Positions 1 to 8,325 of a stretch of 64,000 nucleotides of DNA are shown here, one piece after another. The first letter of the stretch is position 1; each line of letters starts with the position of its first letter. The stretch comes from Ammoniphilus resinae. GTDB lineage: Bacteria > Bacillota > Bacilli > Aneurinibacillales > RAOX-1. The translations under genes were made by a program, and so were the position numbers. The notes beneath the pieces are model-generated. The model saw nothing but the letters and a program-made list of their open reading frames with translations, searched no databases and was not told the origin of the DNA. The stretch lies in assembly GCF_017873965.1 (NCBI RefSeq), contig NZ_JAGGKT010000007.1, positions 167,839 to 231,838 on the forward strand, written 5' to 3'.

Positions 1-581
1 ACGCAACAACTTTCTACGATAAAGTGTATGATGCCGAACGTCCTGAAATCTTCTTCAAATCTACCGCTGCTCGTACAGTTGGGCCAAACCAAGATGTATA
101 TTTGCGTTCGGACTCTAACTGGCAAATTCCTGAGCCAGAACTTGGACTTGTTATCAACAAAGATGGTAAAGTTGTTGGATATACCATTGGTAATGATATG
201 AGCTCCCGTGATATTGAAGGAGAAAACCCACTATACTTGCCACAGGCAAAAGTTTGGAAAAATTCCTGTTCAATTGGACCAGCTATCCGTTTAGCTGATA
301 CCGTTGCTGATCCTTATGATTTCCAAATTACTTGCCGGATTTACCGAAATGAAGAAAAGGTTGTGGAAGGAACTGCGAAGACTTCCCAGTTGAAGAGAAA
401 ATTCGACGAATTAGTTTCGTACCTTCTTCGCGACAACGAAATCTTCGATGGAACAGTTCTTCTAACTGGAACATGTATCGTACCACCAAACGAATTCACC
501 TTGGAAAACGGTGACCGTATTGAAATTGAAATTTCCAGTATTGGTGTTTTAAATAACCCAGTAAAAAGTCAATCTCGCTAA
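1..581 (+). CDS. FAH-family protein, 5' truncated; 2-keto-3-deoxy-pentonate dehydratase-like
   Basis: The reading frame is open to the left edge (first full codon at 3), so only the C-terminal 193 residues are present. The SSRDIEGENPLYLPQAK stretch is the FAH (fumarylacetoacetate hydrolase) family signature, in the form typical of 2-keto-3-deoxy-D-arabinonate dehydratase (KdaD), which makes 2,5-dioxopentanoate. It lies 42 bp before a short-chain dehydrogenase and two genes before a semialdehyde-type ALDH, which would fit a Weimberg-like oxidation to 2-oxoglutarate. The family call is firm. The exact substrate is inferred from motif and context, and another FAH activity is possible. Confidence 0.8.
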   Translation, partial: ATTFYDKVYDAERPEIFFKSTAARTVGPNQDVYLRSDSNWQIPEPELGLVINKDGKVVGYTIGNDMSSRDIEGENPLYLPQAKVWKNSCSIGPAIRLADTVADPYDFQITCRIYRNEEKVVEGTAKTSQLKRKFDELVSYLLRDNEIFDGTVLLTGTCIVPPNEFTLENGDRIEIEISSIGVLNNPVKSQSR

Positions 582-623
582 TTAACAGAACCCAAGACTT
601 AAGGCCTTGCGTTGGGAGGGTAA

Positions 624-1391
624 ATGATGAGAGTGGATGGGAAAGTAGCGGTTGTAACAGGTTCAGGATCCGGTATCGGGGAAGCCATCGCGAAACGATT
701 AAGTAAAGAAGGCGCCATCGTAGCTATTTGTGATCTCGATGAAGCAAATGGGAATCGGGTGGCTGATGAGATTCTTTCTACTGGAAATCAAGCTGCATTC
801 TTTAAGTTGGATGTTAGCAAAGAGCAAAATATGAAAGAAACCATCGACAAGGTAGTAGAAAAGTTTGGGAAATTCGATATAATGGTAAATAATGCGGGGA
901 TCGGAAAAGCGGGTACTGTGATTGAACAAACCGAAGCGGATTGGGATCTCATGATGAACGTGAATGCCAAGGGAGCGTTTTTTGGCTGTAAATATGCAGT
1001 GAAGAAAATGCTTGATCTAGGAACCAAAGGCAGTATTGTCAATATTGCTTCTGTTGCGGGGATGGTCGGTGTCTTTAACCGCGCTGGATATTGTGCGTCA
1101 AAAGCTGCGATTGCCGGTTTAACTAAATCGGTTGCCTCTGACTTTGCCGAACAAGGGATCCGTGTGAATTCTATTTCGCCTGGAACCATTGAATCTCCAT
1201 GGATCAAAAAAATTCTTTCGGACAATCCGGAGCCTGAACAAGCACGCATCCAAATGCAACAGCGCCAACCAATCGGAAGAATGGGTACACCTGATGAAAT
1301 TGCTAATCTTGCTGTGTTTCTTGCGAGTGATGAGGCAAGCTTTATCACGGGAAGTAATATGGTAGCTGATGGTGGATTAACTGCACGCTAG
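624..1391 (+). CDS. Short-chain dehydrogenase/reductase (sugar-acid or 3-oxoacyl type)
   Basis: This is a 255-residue classical SDR. The N-terminal Rossmann motif is TGSGSGIG, followed by NNAG near residue 90 and the catalytic YCASK near residue 155. The C-terminal SPGTIESPW and FITGS segments resemble 2-keto-3-deoxy-L-fuconate 4-dehydrogenases. Such an enzyme would oxidise a 2-keto-3-deoxy sugar acid with NAD, giving a substrate for an FAH-type diketo-acid hydrolase such as the one at 4083. Two ATG codons are adjacent (624 and 627) behind GGGAGGG, so the start is uncertain by one codon. The SDR call is firm; the substrate is inference. Confidence 0.85.
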   Translation: MMRVDGKVAVVTGSGSGIGEAIAKRLSKEGAIVAICDLDEANGNRVADEILSTGNQAAFFKLDVSKEQNMKETIDKVVEKFGKFDIMVNNAGIGKAGTVIEQTEADWDLMMNVNAKGAFFGCKYAVKKMLDLGTKGSIVNIASVAGMVGVFNRAGYCASKAAIAGLTKSVASDFAEQGIRVNSISPGTIESPWIKKILSDNPEPEQARIQMQQRQPIGRMGTPDEIANLAVFLASDEASFITGSNMVADGGLTAR

Positions 1392-1440
1392 GAAATTTGC
1401 CAAGATCAGACATTCGAAGTACAATTATAAAATGATGTTA

Positions 1441-1466
1441 TTGATCGGGATTAAGATCCCGGTCAA
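1441..1466 (+). terminator. Stem-loop after the SDR gene
   Basis: TTGATCGGGAT and ATCCCGGTCAA form an 11-bp stem (one G-T pair) with a 4-nt loop, between the SDR and ALDH genes. There is only a weak T-rich tail, so it may be an attenuator or an mRNA-processing/stability hairpin rather than a strong terminator. Confidence 0.5.
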
Positions 1467-1507
1467 TCTTCATAGATAAAAAAGAGTGGAAGAGAAAGGA
1501 CAGGTGA

Positions 1508-2980
1508 ATGTACGTGTCAGTACAAACAGAAGTTAAGACTTACCTTAACTATATAAACGGGGAATGGGTTGCCGCCTCGACAAACAAAGTAGATGCGAGC
1601 ATTAACCCCGCAAATAAAAACGAAATTGTTGGTTATCTACAAAAGTCTGGCAAAGAAGATTTAGATAAGGCTGTTGCTGCAGCTAAAGCAGCACAAGTTG
1701 CATGGAGAAAACTTTCTGGTGCTGCAAGAGGAGAATTTCTTTACAAAGCAGCCAATGTATTAGAAAAACGCCTTGATGAAGTAGCAGAAACTTTAACGAA
1801 TGAAATGGGTAAGACGTTCCCTGAAGCAAAGGGTGAAACAGCACGCGGTATTGCGATTCTACGTTACTATGCTGGTGAAGGAATGCGCAAGGTTGGGGAA
1901 GTTATTCCATCTTCCGATGCCGATGCATTAATGTTCACGAGCCGTGCACCGCTTGGCGTTGTGGGACTAATTACTCCTTGGAATTTCCCAGTAGCGATTC
2001 CAATTTGGAAGATGGCTCCTGCTTTAATCTATGGAAATACAGTTGTTATTAAGCCAGCCAGTGAAGCTGCTGTTACTGCTGCGAAGGTTATTGAGTGCTT
2101 TGCCGAAGCTGGCATCCCTGCAGGTGTATTAAATATGGTAACAGGACCAGGATCTGTCGTAGGACAAGGAATTATTGACCATCCAGATATTAAAGGGATT
2201 AGCTTTACTGGATCAGATGTTACAGGAGCTCGCGTGGCTCAAGGAGCAGCTGCTCGTGGTGCGAAGTTCCAGACAGAAATGGGTGGGAAAAACCCAGTGA
2301 TTGTTGCAGCTGATGCGGATCTTGATCTTGCAGTATCTGCAACGATTAGTGGTGGACTTGCTTCAACTGGACAGAAATGTACAGCAACAAGCCGCGTAAT
2401 TGTGCAAAGTGAAGTTTACGATGCCTTTAAAGAAAAATTAGTTGAAGCAGTTAAGAAAATTAAAGTTGGTCACGGACTTCAAAGTGGAAGCTGGATGGGT
2501 CCATGTGCAAGTGAGAGCCAGTTGAATACGGTTCTTTCCTACGTGGAAAAAGGACAAGCTGAAGGAGCAACCTTGATCTATGGTGGTAAGCGTGTAGAGG
2601 GTGAAGGTTTAGAGCATGGTTTCTATGTTGAACCTACTGTTTTCGACAACGTAACACCAAAGATGGCGATTGCCCAAGAAGAAATCTTTGGTCCGGTATT
2701 GGCTTTGATTAAAGTTGATACAATTGAAGAAGCTATTGAAATTGCAAACGATTCACAGTTTGGATTAAGTGCTTCGATCTTTACCACTAACGTGGGGAAC
2801 ATGTTAAACTTTATCCGTGATATGGAAGCTGGACTTGTTCGAATCAATGCAGAAAGTGCCGGTGTTGAACTGCAAGCTCCATTTGGTGGAATGAAATCCT
2901 CAAGTTCTGGTTCAAGAGAGCAAGGACAGGCGGCAATTGAATTCTACACATCCATTAAAACTGTCTTCGTAAAAGCTTAA
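1508..2980 (+). CDS. Aldehyde dehydrogenase, 2-oxoglutarate-semialdehyde type
   Basis: This 490-residue NAD(P)-dependent aldehyde dehydrogenase is of normal family length. The cofactor segment [10 protein letters not shown], the glutamate motif TEMGGKNP and the nucleophile motif GQKCTATSR are all present. In a sugar-acid operon next to an FAH dehydratase, the likely reaction is 2,5-dioxopentanoate (alpha-ketoglutarate semialdehyde) to 2-oxoglutarate in the cytoplasm; succinate-semialdehyde or glycolaldehyde activity cannot be excluded. ATG 1508 was kept, but GTG 1514 is an in-frame alternative. Stem-loops on both sides suggest it can be expressed somewhat independently of its neighbours. Confidence 0.88.
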   Translation: MYVSVQTEVKTYLNYINGEWVAASTNKVDASINPANKNEIVGYLQKSGKEDLDKAVAAAKAAQVAWRKLSGAARGEFLYKAANVLEKRLDEVAETLTNEMGKTFPEAKGETARGIAILRYYAGEGMRKVGEVIPSSDADALMFTSRAPLGVVGLITPWNFPVAIPIWKMAPALIYGNTVVIKPASEAAVTAAKVIECFAEAGIPAGVLNMVTGPGSVVGQGIIDHPDIKGISFTGSDVTGARVAQGAAARGAKFQTEMGGKNPVIVAADADLDLAVSATISGGLASTGQKCTATSRVIVQSEVYDAFKEKLVEAVKKIKVGHGLQSGSWMGPCASESQLNTVLSYVEKGQAEGATLIYGGKRVEGEGLEHGFYVEPTVFDNVTPKMAIAQEEIFGPVLALIKVDTIEEAIEIANDSQFGLSASIFTTNVGNMLNFIRDMEAGLVRINAESAGVELQAPFGGMKSSSSGSREQGQAAIEFYTSIKTVFVKA

Positions 2981-2994
2981 TCTAAGTTGATTCT

Positions 2995-3034
2995 TTCTCT
3001 CTGGATTGTATCTGACAGATCAATCCAGAGAGAA
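2995..3034 (+). terminator. Strong stem-loop after ALDH
   Basis: A perfect 14-bp stem (TTCTCTCTGGATTG with its complement) encloses a 12-nt loop. A T-rich stretch follows about 15 nt later. It is probably a terminator or attenuator between the ALDH and 2-hydroxyacid dehydrogenase genes, and it argues against starting the next gene as early as 2987. Confidence 0.6.
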
Positions 3035-3082
3035 CTCATTATATATATTTTTTTTAGATTAATGCTCAGGAGGATTTTAGAC

Positions 3083-4051
3083 ATGAAACCTAAAGTGTAT
3101 ATTGCCAGATCCATACCAAAGCAAGTAGAAGCGTACATTGCAGAGCATTGCGATTACGAAAAATGGGAAGAAGAGAGCGCAATTCCTCGTGAAAAACTGC
3201 TTGAGGCTGTCCGTGATGTAGATGGTTTGTTGACGAGCGGTACAGCAATTGATCAAGAACTTCTCGACCAAGCACCACGCTTGAAGGCTGTATGCAATGC
3301 GTCGGTTGGTTATAACAACTTTGATTTGGCAGCAATGAAAGAGAAAAAGGTCATGGGTACAAATACACCTTCTGTACTGGATGATACTGTAGCGGATCTT
3401 GTCTTTGGCTTAATGCTTGCAGCAGCACGCAGAATTCCTGAGTTAGATCGCTTTGTAAAAGAAGGTAAGTGGGAAAAAGGTGATGATTCTCCGCTATTTG
3501 GCCTTGACGTACACCATACCACTTTAGGGATCATTGGGATGGGAAGAATCGGGGAAGCCATTGTTAAACGCGGTAAATTCGGGTTTGGCATGAATGTGCT
3601 CTATAATAACCGTCGCAGGAAACCTCAGGTTGAGCAAGAGTTGGGGATTACCTACGCGGAATTGGATGACCTGCTTAAGCAATCTGACTTCATTGTTTTG
3701 ATGACACCATTAACCCCACAAACTGAGAATTTGATTGGTCGTGATCAATTCAAATTAATGAAGAATACTGCTGTCTTTATCAATGCGTCTAGGGGTCAAA
3801 CCGTTGATGAAGATGCGTTATATGAGGCATTATCAGAAGGTCAAATCTATGCTGCTGGATTAGATGTATTCCGTGACGAGCCGGTTAATCCTGCCAACAG
3901 ATTACTGACTCTTCCGAATGCCGTGACTTTACCGCACATTGGTTCTGCCACAGCAAAGACACGACTCGATATGGCTATGTGTGCCGCGAAAAACTTGGTT
4001 GATGCGGTTTCTGGTCGTACGCCGGCAAATCTAGTAGAAGAATTAAAATAA
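3083..4051 (+). CDS. D-2-hydroxyacid dehydrogenase (glyoxylate/glycerate type)
   Basis: The product is 322 residues, a D-isomer-specific 2-hydroxyacid dehydrogenase. The NAD-binding GMGRIGEAI lies near residue 150. The catalytic Arg (NASRGQ), Glu (FRDEP) and His (LPHIGSAT) are all in place. Family members reduce glyoxylate, hydroxypyruvate or 2-keto acids. In this operon it may process a C2 or C3 keto-acid product, but the substrate is unknown. The start at 3083 was chosen because CAGGAGGA lies 9 nt upstream and the longer frame runs through the preceding hairpin. The downstream FAH gene follows after 31 bp. Confidence 0.88.
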   Translation: MKPKVYIARSIPKQVEAYIAEHCDYEKWEEESAIPREKLLEAVRDVDGLLTSGTAIDQELLDQAPRLKAVCNASVGYNNFDLAAMKEKKVMGTNTPSVLDDTVADLVFGLMLAAARRIPELDRFVKEGKWEKGDDSPLFGLDVHHTTLGIIGMGRIGEAIVKRGKFGFGMNVLYNNRRRKPQVEQELGITYAELDDLLKQSDFIVLMTPLTPQTENLIGRDQFKLMKNTAVFINASRGQTVDEDALYEALSEGQIYAAGLDVFRDEPVNPANRLLTLPNAVTLPHIGSATAKTRLDMAMCAAKNLVDAVSGRTPANLVEELK

Positions 4052-4082
4052 TAGAATTAAAATAATAGGAGGAACGACAATA

Positions 4083-4970
4083 ATGAAAACTGTATCGTAT
4101 CGCAAAGATAATCAAGTTCTTTTAGGTGTAAAAACAGATAAAGGGATCTTGGATGTAGCAGCTGCTGTTGCAAAATACTCTGAATTCGCTTCTGCTCCTA
4201 CTTCCGCTATGGAATTGATTGATAGAGGACAAGAAGGAAACGACTTATTAGCGAAATTGGCCGTTGCAGCATCTGGAGATGATGCGTTGTATTTGGCAGA
4301 AGAATCCCTTGATCTAGAAGCGTGTGTTCCTAACCCATCGAAAATCATTTGTGTTGGTCTAAATTATCGTAAGCATGCTGATGAGTGTAATTTGCCTTAC
4401 CCTCCATCTCCACTTCTTTTCAGCAAATTTAACAACACACTTTCTGGGAACGGGGATGACGTGAAGCTTCCTGAGAATTCTTCACAAGTGGATTACGAGG
4501 CTGAATTAGCGATCGTAATTGGTAAGACTACTAAAAATGTATCCAAAGATGAAGCGCTTTCTTATGTTTACGGATACTGTAATGCTGATGATTTATCTGC
4601 TCGTGATTTGCAAATGAAAACTTCACAATGGTTGCTAGGTAAAACGCTAGATGGCTTTGCTCCATTAGGACCTTATTTGGTAAGTGCTGATGAAGTGCCA
4701 AATCCTAACGCATTAAACATTAAGGCGTTTGTAAATGGGGAAGAGCGTCAGAATTCCAATACAAGTGATATGATTTTCTATTGTGATGAAATCATTAGCT
4801 ATATTTCGGAGCACTTCACATTGTATCCTGGAGATGTAATCCTAACAGGTACACCAGAAGGTGTTATTCATGGGTATCCAAAAGAAAAGCAAGTATGGTT
4901 AAAAGATGGAGATCAAGTAACGATTGAAATCGAAGGATTAGGAAGTTTAACAAATACGTTGAAGAAATAA
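4083..4970 (+). CDS. Fumarylacetoacetate hydrolase family protein, full length
   Basis: This 295-residue FAH protein has an N-terminal cap of about 80 residues and a C-terminal hydrolase domain. It carries the metal-site DYEAELA, the SARDLQ signature and the GDVILTGTPEGV segment. Relatives include 2,4-diketo-3-deoxy-L-fuconate hydrolase, ureidoglycolate lyase-like proteins and acylpyruvases. With the SDR at 624 it could cleave a diketo sugar acid into pyruvate and a 2-hydroxyacid; that pathway is inference. It differs from the partial FAH protein at the window start, so the operon encodes two FAH-family enzymes. A good terminator follows. Confidence 0.87.
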   Translation: MKTVSYRKDNQVLLGVKTDKGILDVAAAVAKYSEFASAPTSAMELIDRGQEGNDLLAKLAVAASGDDALYLAEESLDLEACVPNPSKIICVGLNYRKHADECNLPYPPSPLLFSKFNNTLSGNGDDVKLPENSSQVDYEAELAIVIGKTTKNVSKDEALSYVYGYCNADDLSARDLQMKTSQWLLGKTLDGFAPLGPYLVSADEVPNPNALNIKAFVNGEERQNSNTSDMIFYCDEIISYISEHFTLYPGDVILTGTPEGVIHGYPKEKQVWLKDGDQVTIEIEGLGSLTNTLKK

Positions 4971-4984
4971 TGAACAGTGATAGA

Positions 4985-5013
4985 AGAGTCGTCCACTTGG
5001 GCGGCTCTTTTTA
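4985..5013 (+). terminator. Rho-independent terminator
   Basis: AGAGTCGTCC pairs with GGGCGGCTCT (two G-T pairs) around ACTT and is followed by a T run. It ends the sugar-acid enzyme operon. Confidence 0.85.
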
Positions 5014-5127
5014 ATTGCTATCTTGCCAATTTTAAAAGAGTTAACTGAATAATAGTTTTATCACAAAATTATATACACTAATTTATAACTAATTTATAAT
5101 TAAATTAAGTAAAATCTAAAATATCAC

Positions 5128-5156
5128 TTTACAATACAATAGATTATTTTTATACT
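5128..5156 (+). promoter_or_regulatory. Sigma-A promoter of the first tctC gene
   Basis: TTTACA (5128-5133), a 17-bp spacer and TATACT (5151-5156) give a near-consensus housekeeping promoter about 115 bp before the tctC gene at 5272. Confidence 0.7.
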
Positions 5157-5184
5157 ATTCGTAAGAGGTGGACTTAATTAAAAT

Positions 5185-5200
5185 ATGAAAGCGCTAACCT
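5185..5200 (+). promoter_or_regulatory. cre-like operator (CcpA) before tctC 1
   Basis: ATGAAAGCGCTAACCT matches the Bacillus catabolite-responsive element pattern (WTGNAARCGNWWNCA) except near its end. It lies about 20-35 bp downstream of the predicted start point, a roadblock position. A closely related site occurs at the same kind of place before the second tctC gene. Another LacI-family repressor could be the binder. Confidence 0.6.
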
Positions 5201-5271
5201 CTACTGATTTTAGGTTGTTTTTATTGCGACCTATTATTAAATAAAAATGTAAATGGAGGGGGATTTTACTC

Positions 5272-6333
5272 ATGGTAAAAGGATCTTGGAGAAAGTGGGT
5301 TACATCGGCAGCTGTTGCTGGCATGTTGGCTTTAACTGCTTGCGGTGGCGGAAGCACGAATACATCGTCAGGCGGCGGTAACAACGCACAACCGGAAAAT
5401 AAACAGGCGGAGGCACCGGCTCCAGCACCGGAAAAGAAAAGTGACTTTCCGAATAAGGCAGTAACCCTGCTTGTTCCACATGCAGCGGGTGGTGGTACGG
5501 ATGCAACAGCGCGGGCACTGGCGAAAGAGGCTGAGCAATTTTTAGGTCAGTCGATTGCTGTAATAAACAAAACCGGTGGCGGTGGAGCCGTTGGATTTAC
5601 TGAAGGGGCAAATGCTAAGCCAGATGGCTACCTTGTAACCATGGTAACTGTCGAAATCGCATCATTACATCATTTGAACCTAACACCGTTAACTTATGAG
5701 GCATACACACCGATCGCCCAAATCAACTATGACCCAGCAACTATTACGGTAAAAGCGGATGCACCATGGAATACCGTAAAAGAATTTATTGAATATGCGA
5801 AAGCACATCCTGGTGAAGTGAAGATGGGGAACTCTGGTCCTGGATCAATTTGGCACTTATCTGCAGCAGCTGTTGAAAAAGATACCGGTGTAAAGTTCAA
5901 CCATGTGCCATTTGATGGAGCAGCACCTGCTGTTACAGCATTACTAGGTGGACATATAGATGCCGTACCAGTTAGTCCGGCTGAAGTAAAAGCCCAAGTA
6001 GAAGCTGGAAAGCTAAAAACATTAGCAATTTTGGATGAAAAGCCATCTGATGCCCTTCCAGGGGTAAAAACATGGGAAGAAGAAATGGGTTCTAAGACAA
6101 CTTACCTTGGTCCATGGCGTGGACTTGTGGTACCAAAGGGTACTCCGGATGATGCCGTTCAAGTGTTAACAGATGCTTTCATGAAAGCAGCTGAATCAGA
6201 TGGATTTAAAGAATACATGAAGAATAATGGTCTAGGAATTGACATTAAGGATGGTCCTGGATTTGAGAAGTTAATGCAAGACTCGGATAAAAACTTTGGT
6301 GAGCTAATTCCAGCACTTGGTCTTGTCAAGTAA
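5272..6333 (+). CDS. Tripartite tricarboxylate transporter substrate-binding lipoprotein (TctC/Bug) 1
   Basis: The 353-residue product has a signal peptide ending in a lipobox (LTAC, Cys near residue 24), a Gly/Ser/Pro-rich linker to about residue 60, then the Bug/TctC fold. Typical motifs are LLVPHAAGGGTDATAR and GNSGPGSIWH. It would bind a carboxylate or sugar acid outside the membrane and deliver it to TctA/TctB. A very similar gene follows at 6693. It has its own promoter, cre-like site and terminator, so it is a separate unit from tctC2-tctB-tctA. Confidence 0.92.
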   Translation: MVKGSWRKWVTSAAVAGMLALTACGGGSTNTSSGGGNNAQPENKQAEAPAPAPEKKSDFPNKAVTLLVPHAAGGGTDATARALAKEAEQFLGQSIAVINKTGGGGAVGFTEGANAKPDGYLVTMVTVEIASLHHLNLTPLTYEAYTPIAQINYDPATITVKADAPWNTVKEFIEYAKAHPGEVKMGNSGPGSIWHLSAAAVEKDTGVKFNHVPFDGAAPAVTALLGGHIDAVPVSPAEVKAQVEAGKLKTLAILDEKPSDALPGVKTWEEEMGSKTTYLGPWRGLVVPKGTPDDAVQVLTDAFMKAAESDGFKEYMKNNGLGIDIKDGPGFEKLMQDSDKNFGELIPALGLVK

Positions 6334-6432
6334 TAAAGGATCTCTCATACGGGTTAATCGCTTAATCAAAGTTTGATGGAACAATGCTAATTTAAACAGG
6401 TAATACATCACGAGTCATGAGGAAACAGTGTG

Positions 6433-6460
6433 AAGGCTGAGCTTGCTCAGCCTTTTCAGA
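6433..6460 (+). terminator. Terminator after tctC 1
   Basis: AAGGCTGAGC and GCTCAGCCTT form a 10-bp stem with a very short loop, followed by TTTTC. Confidence 0.75.
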
Positions 6461-6614
6461 TGAGTTGATCCATTAAATTATCCCCCTTAAATAAAAAATA
6501 GTTGATCCATAAATAATAATGAATTATAATTCAATTAAGAAAAGGTGGAAACGTCATTTAGTATTATAAAACAAATTGTTTCAACAGTATGGAATGGTTT
6601 GTTTTTTAAAAACT

Positions 6615-6630
6615 ATGAAAGCGTTATCTA
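6615..6630 (+). promoter_or_regulatory. cre-like operator before tctC 2
   Basis: ATGAAAGCGTTATCTA shares the ATGAAAGCG core with the site at 5185 and fits the cre pattern. It lies 63 bp before tctC 2, so carbon catabolite control is likely. Confidence 0.58.
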
Positions 6631-6692
6631 CCTGGTTTAGGCAGATCAGTTAGACATACTGCTTAGATCAAAAAGATAAAGGGGGATTTCTG

Positions 6693-7727
6693 ATGGAGAG
6701 AGGATCTTGGAGAAAGTGGGTTGCTTCTGCTGCTGTGGTAGGTATGCTTGCACTAACAGCTTGTGGTGGCGGCGGTAATACATCGTCATCAGGAGGAGAT
6801 GATAAAGCTTCTGCTGCATCATCTGAAACGAAAACCGATTTTCCTAAAAAGTCTGTAAACTTAATTGTTCCTTATGCAGCTGGTGGTGGTACTGATGCAA
6901 CAGCACGAGCGTTAGCTAAGGAGGCTGAAAAGCACCTTGGGCAATCGATCGCTGTTGTGAATAAAACCGGTGGCGGCGGTGCTGTTGGATTTACAGAAGG
7001 AGCAACAGCAAAGCCTGATGGGTATACCGTTACCATGGTTACGGTAGAACTTACGACATTACATCATTTAAATCTAACTCCAGTTACTTATAAAGAGTTT
7101 AAACCGATCGCACAGATCAACTTTGATCCAGCCACGATTACTGTAAGAGCAGATTCACCTTGGAAAACAGCCCAAGAATTTATTGATTATGCGAAAGCGC
7201 ATCCTGGGGAAGTGAAGGTCGGAAATTCAGGTCCAGGATCCATCTGGCACCTTTCTGCTGCGGCACTTGAAAAAGATGCAGGCCTGAAGTTCAACCATGT
7301 ACCATTCGATGGTGCTGCACCAGCTGTAACGGCGCTTCTTGGCGGACATATTGATGCTGTACCGGTTAGTCCAGCAGAGGTTAAAGCACAAGTGGATGCA
7401 GGAAAACTAAGAACACTTGCCATTGTTGATGACAAGCCTTCCGATGCCCTTCCTGGAGTGAAGACACTTGAAGAAGAGACAGGAATTAAGACAACATACC
7501 TTGGTCCATGGCGTGGAGTTGTTGTACCTAAGGATACTCCAGACGATGTCGTTCAAGTGTTGACGGATGCCTTTATGAAGGCTGCCGATGAGCCAGCGTT
7601 CAAGGAATATATGAACAATAACGGTCTCGGAATTGTTATTAAGGATGGGGCAGGCTTTGAAAAGTTGATGGAGGAAGCCGATCAATCATTCGGTGAACTT
7701 ATCCCGGCTTTAGGGCTTGTCAAGTAA
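6693..7727 (+). CDS. Tripartite tricarboxylate transporter substrate-binding lipoprotein (TctC/Bug) 2
   Basis: This 344-residue protein is a close paralogue of the product at 5272. It has the same lipoprotein signal (LTAC), a shorter Ser-rich linker, and shared blocks such as GGGGAVGFTEGA and GNSGPGSIWH. It heads the unit tctC2-tctB-tctA. A hairpin between it and tctB could reduce downstream expression so that more binding protein than channel is made. Whether the two paralogues bind different ligands cannot be told from sequence. Confidence 0.92.
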   Translation: MERGSWRKWVASAAVVGMLALTACGGGGNTSSSGGDDKASAASSETKTDFPKKSVNLIVPYAAGGGTDATARALAKEAEKHLGQSIAVVNKTGGGGAVGFTEGATAKPDGYTVTMVTVELTTLHHLNLTPVTYKEFKPIAQINFDPATITVRADSPWKTAQEFIDYAKAHPGEVKVGNSGPGSIWHLSAAALEKDAGLKFNHVPFDGAAPAVTALLGGHIDAVPVSPAEVKAQVDAGKLRTLAIVDDKPSDALPGVKTLEEETGIKTTYLGPWRGVVVPKDTPDDVVQVLTDAFMKAADEPAFKEYMNNNGLGIVIKDGAGFEKLMEEADQSFGELIPALGLVK

Positions 7728-7810
7728 GGGAAGCTTCCTATTGAAGCTTGAGCGTGTAGAAGAAATGGTTTAGCCATCGCTATACAGAAAGTTTCAATCT
7801 AAATCAATTT

Positions 7811-7835
7811 AAAGGCTGGGCCCAGCTCAGCCTTT
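7811..7835 (+). terminator. Hairpin between tctC 2 and tctB
   Basis: AAAGGCTG pairs with CAGCCTTT around a G/C-rich centre. It lacks a clear T run before tctB, so partial readthrough or mRNA stabilisation of the binding-protein message is more likely than full termination. Confidence 0.55.
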
Positions 7836-7857
7836 ATCCAAAAAGGAGGTTGAATGA

Positions 7858-8295
7858 ATGAAAACAGCAGAACAAATTGCTAGCTTCATAGTGATGATTC
7901 TTGCGGTAGCCGTTTATGCTATGACCCTGCAGTTTCCGTCACTTGAGGGCTTCGAGACGGGCCCAGCCTTTTTTCCAAAAATGCTTAGTATCGTATTCTT
8001 TATTTTAGGTGTCCTTCTATTTTTACAATCGTTCCGCAGTTCAAATGATAAGCTTCCAGAAAAAATGAGAGATGCACTAATTATTATGGTACTTATGCTA
8101 GTCTATCTTTATTTAGTAACATTATTAGGATTTAATATTTCAACCCCGATTATTTTGGTAATCTTCCTAGCATTCCTCAAAGTTAGAACTTGGTACTCGT
8201 ATATCGCATTACCCATTGGTGTTACTTTCTTCGTTTATCTTATTTTCCAGGTGTTTCTGGGTGTTCCGATTCCAGAAGGTGCTATGTTTGGCTAA
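7858..8295 (+). CDS. Tripartite tricarboxylate transporter small membrane subunit (TctB)
   Basis: The 145-residue protein has about four hydrophobic segments, the size and pattern of TctB. The early GPAFFPKML segment is characteristic of this family. It forms the membrane complex with TctA encoded 30 bp downstream. The start has AAAGGAGG upstream; an out-of-frame ATG overlaps at 7854. Confidence 0.88.
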   Translation: MKTAEQIASFIVMILAVAVYAMTLQFPSLEGFETGPAFFPKMLSIVFFILGVLLFLQSFRSSNDKLPEKMRDALIIMVLMLVYLYLVTLLGFNISTPIILVIFLAFLKVRTWYSYIALPIGVTFFVYLIFQVFLGVPIPEGAMFG

Positions 8296-8325
8296 ATTAA
8301 TCTTATACAGAAAGGAGGAGACCCC

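Larger units (their letters stand above)
6334..6692 (+). other. Intergenic region between the two tctC genes
   Basis: This 359-bp gap holds a terminator (6433-6460), an AT-rich stretch resembling the region before the first tctC gene (shared AATTATAATT and CAATTAAG-like runs), and a cre-like box at 6615. I could not place a convincing -35/-10 pair. Its likeness to the 5040-5270 region suggests that promoter and gene were duplicated together. Confidence 0.5.

Noticed and set aside
788..1348. 186-codon minus-strand ORF opposite the SDR gene
   Set aside because: Shadow frame of a well-supported SDR gene; no motifs.
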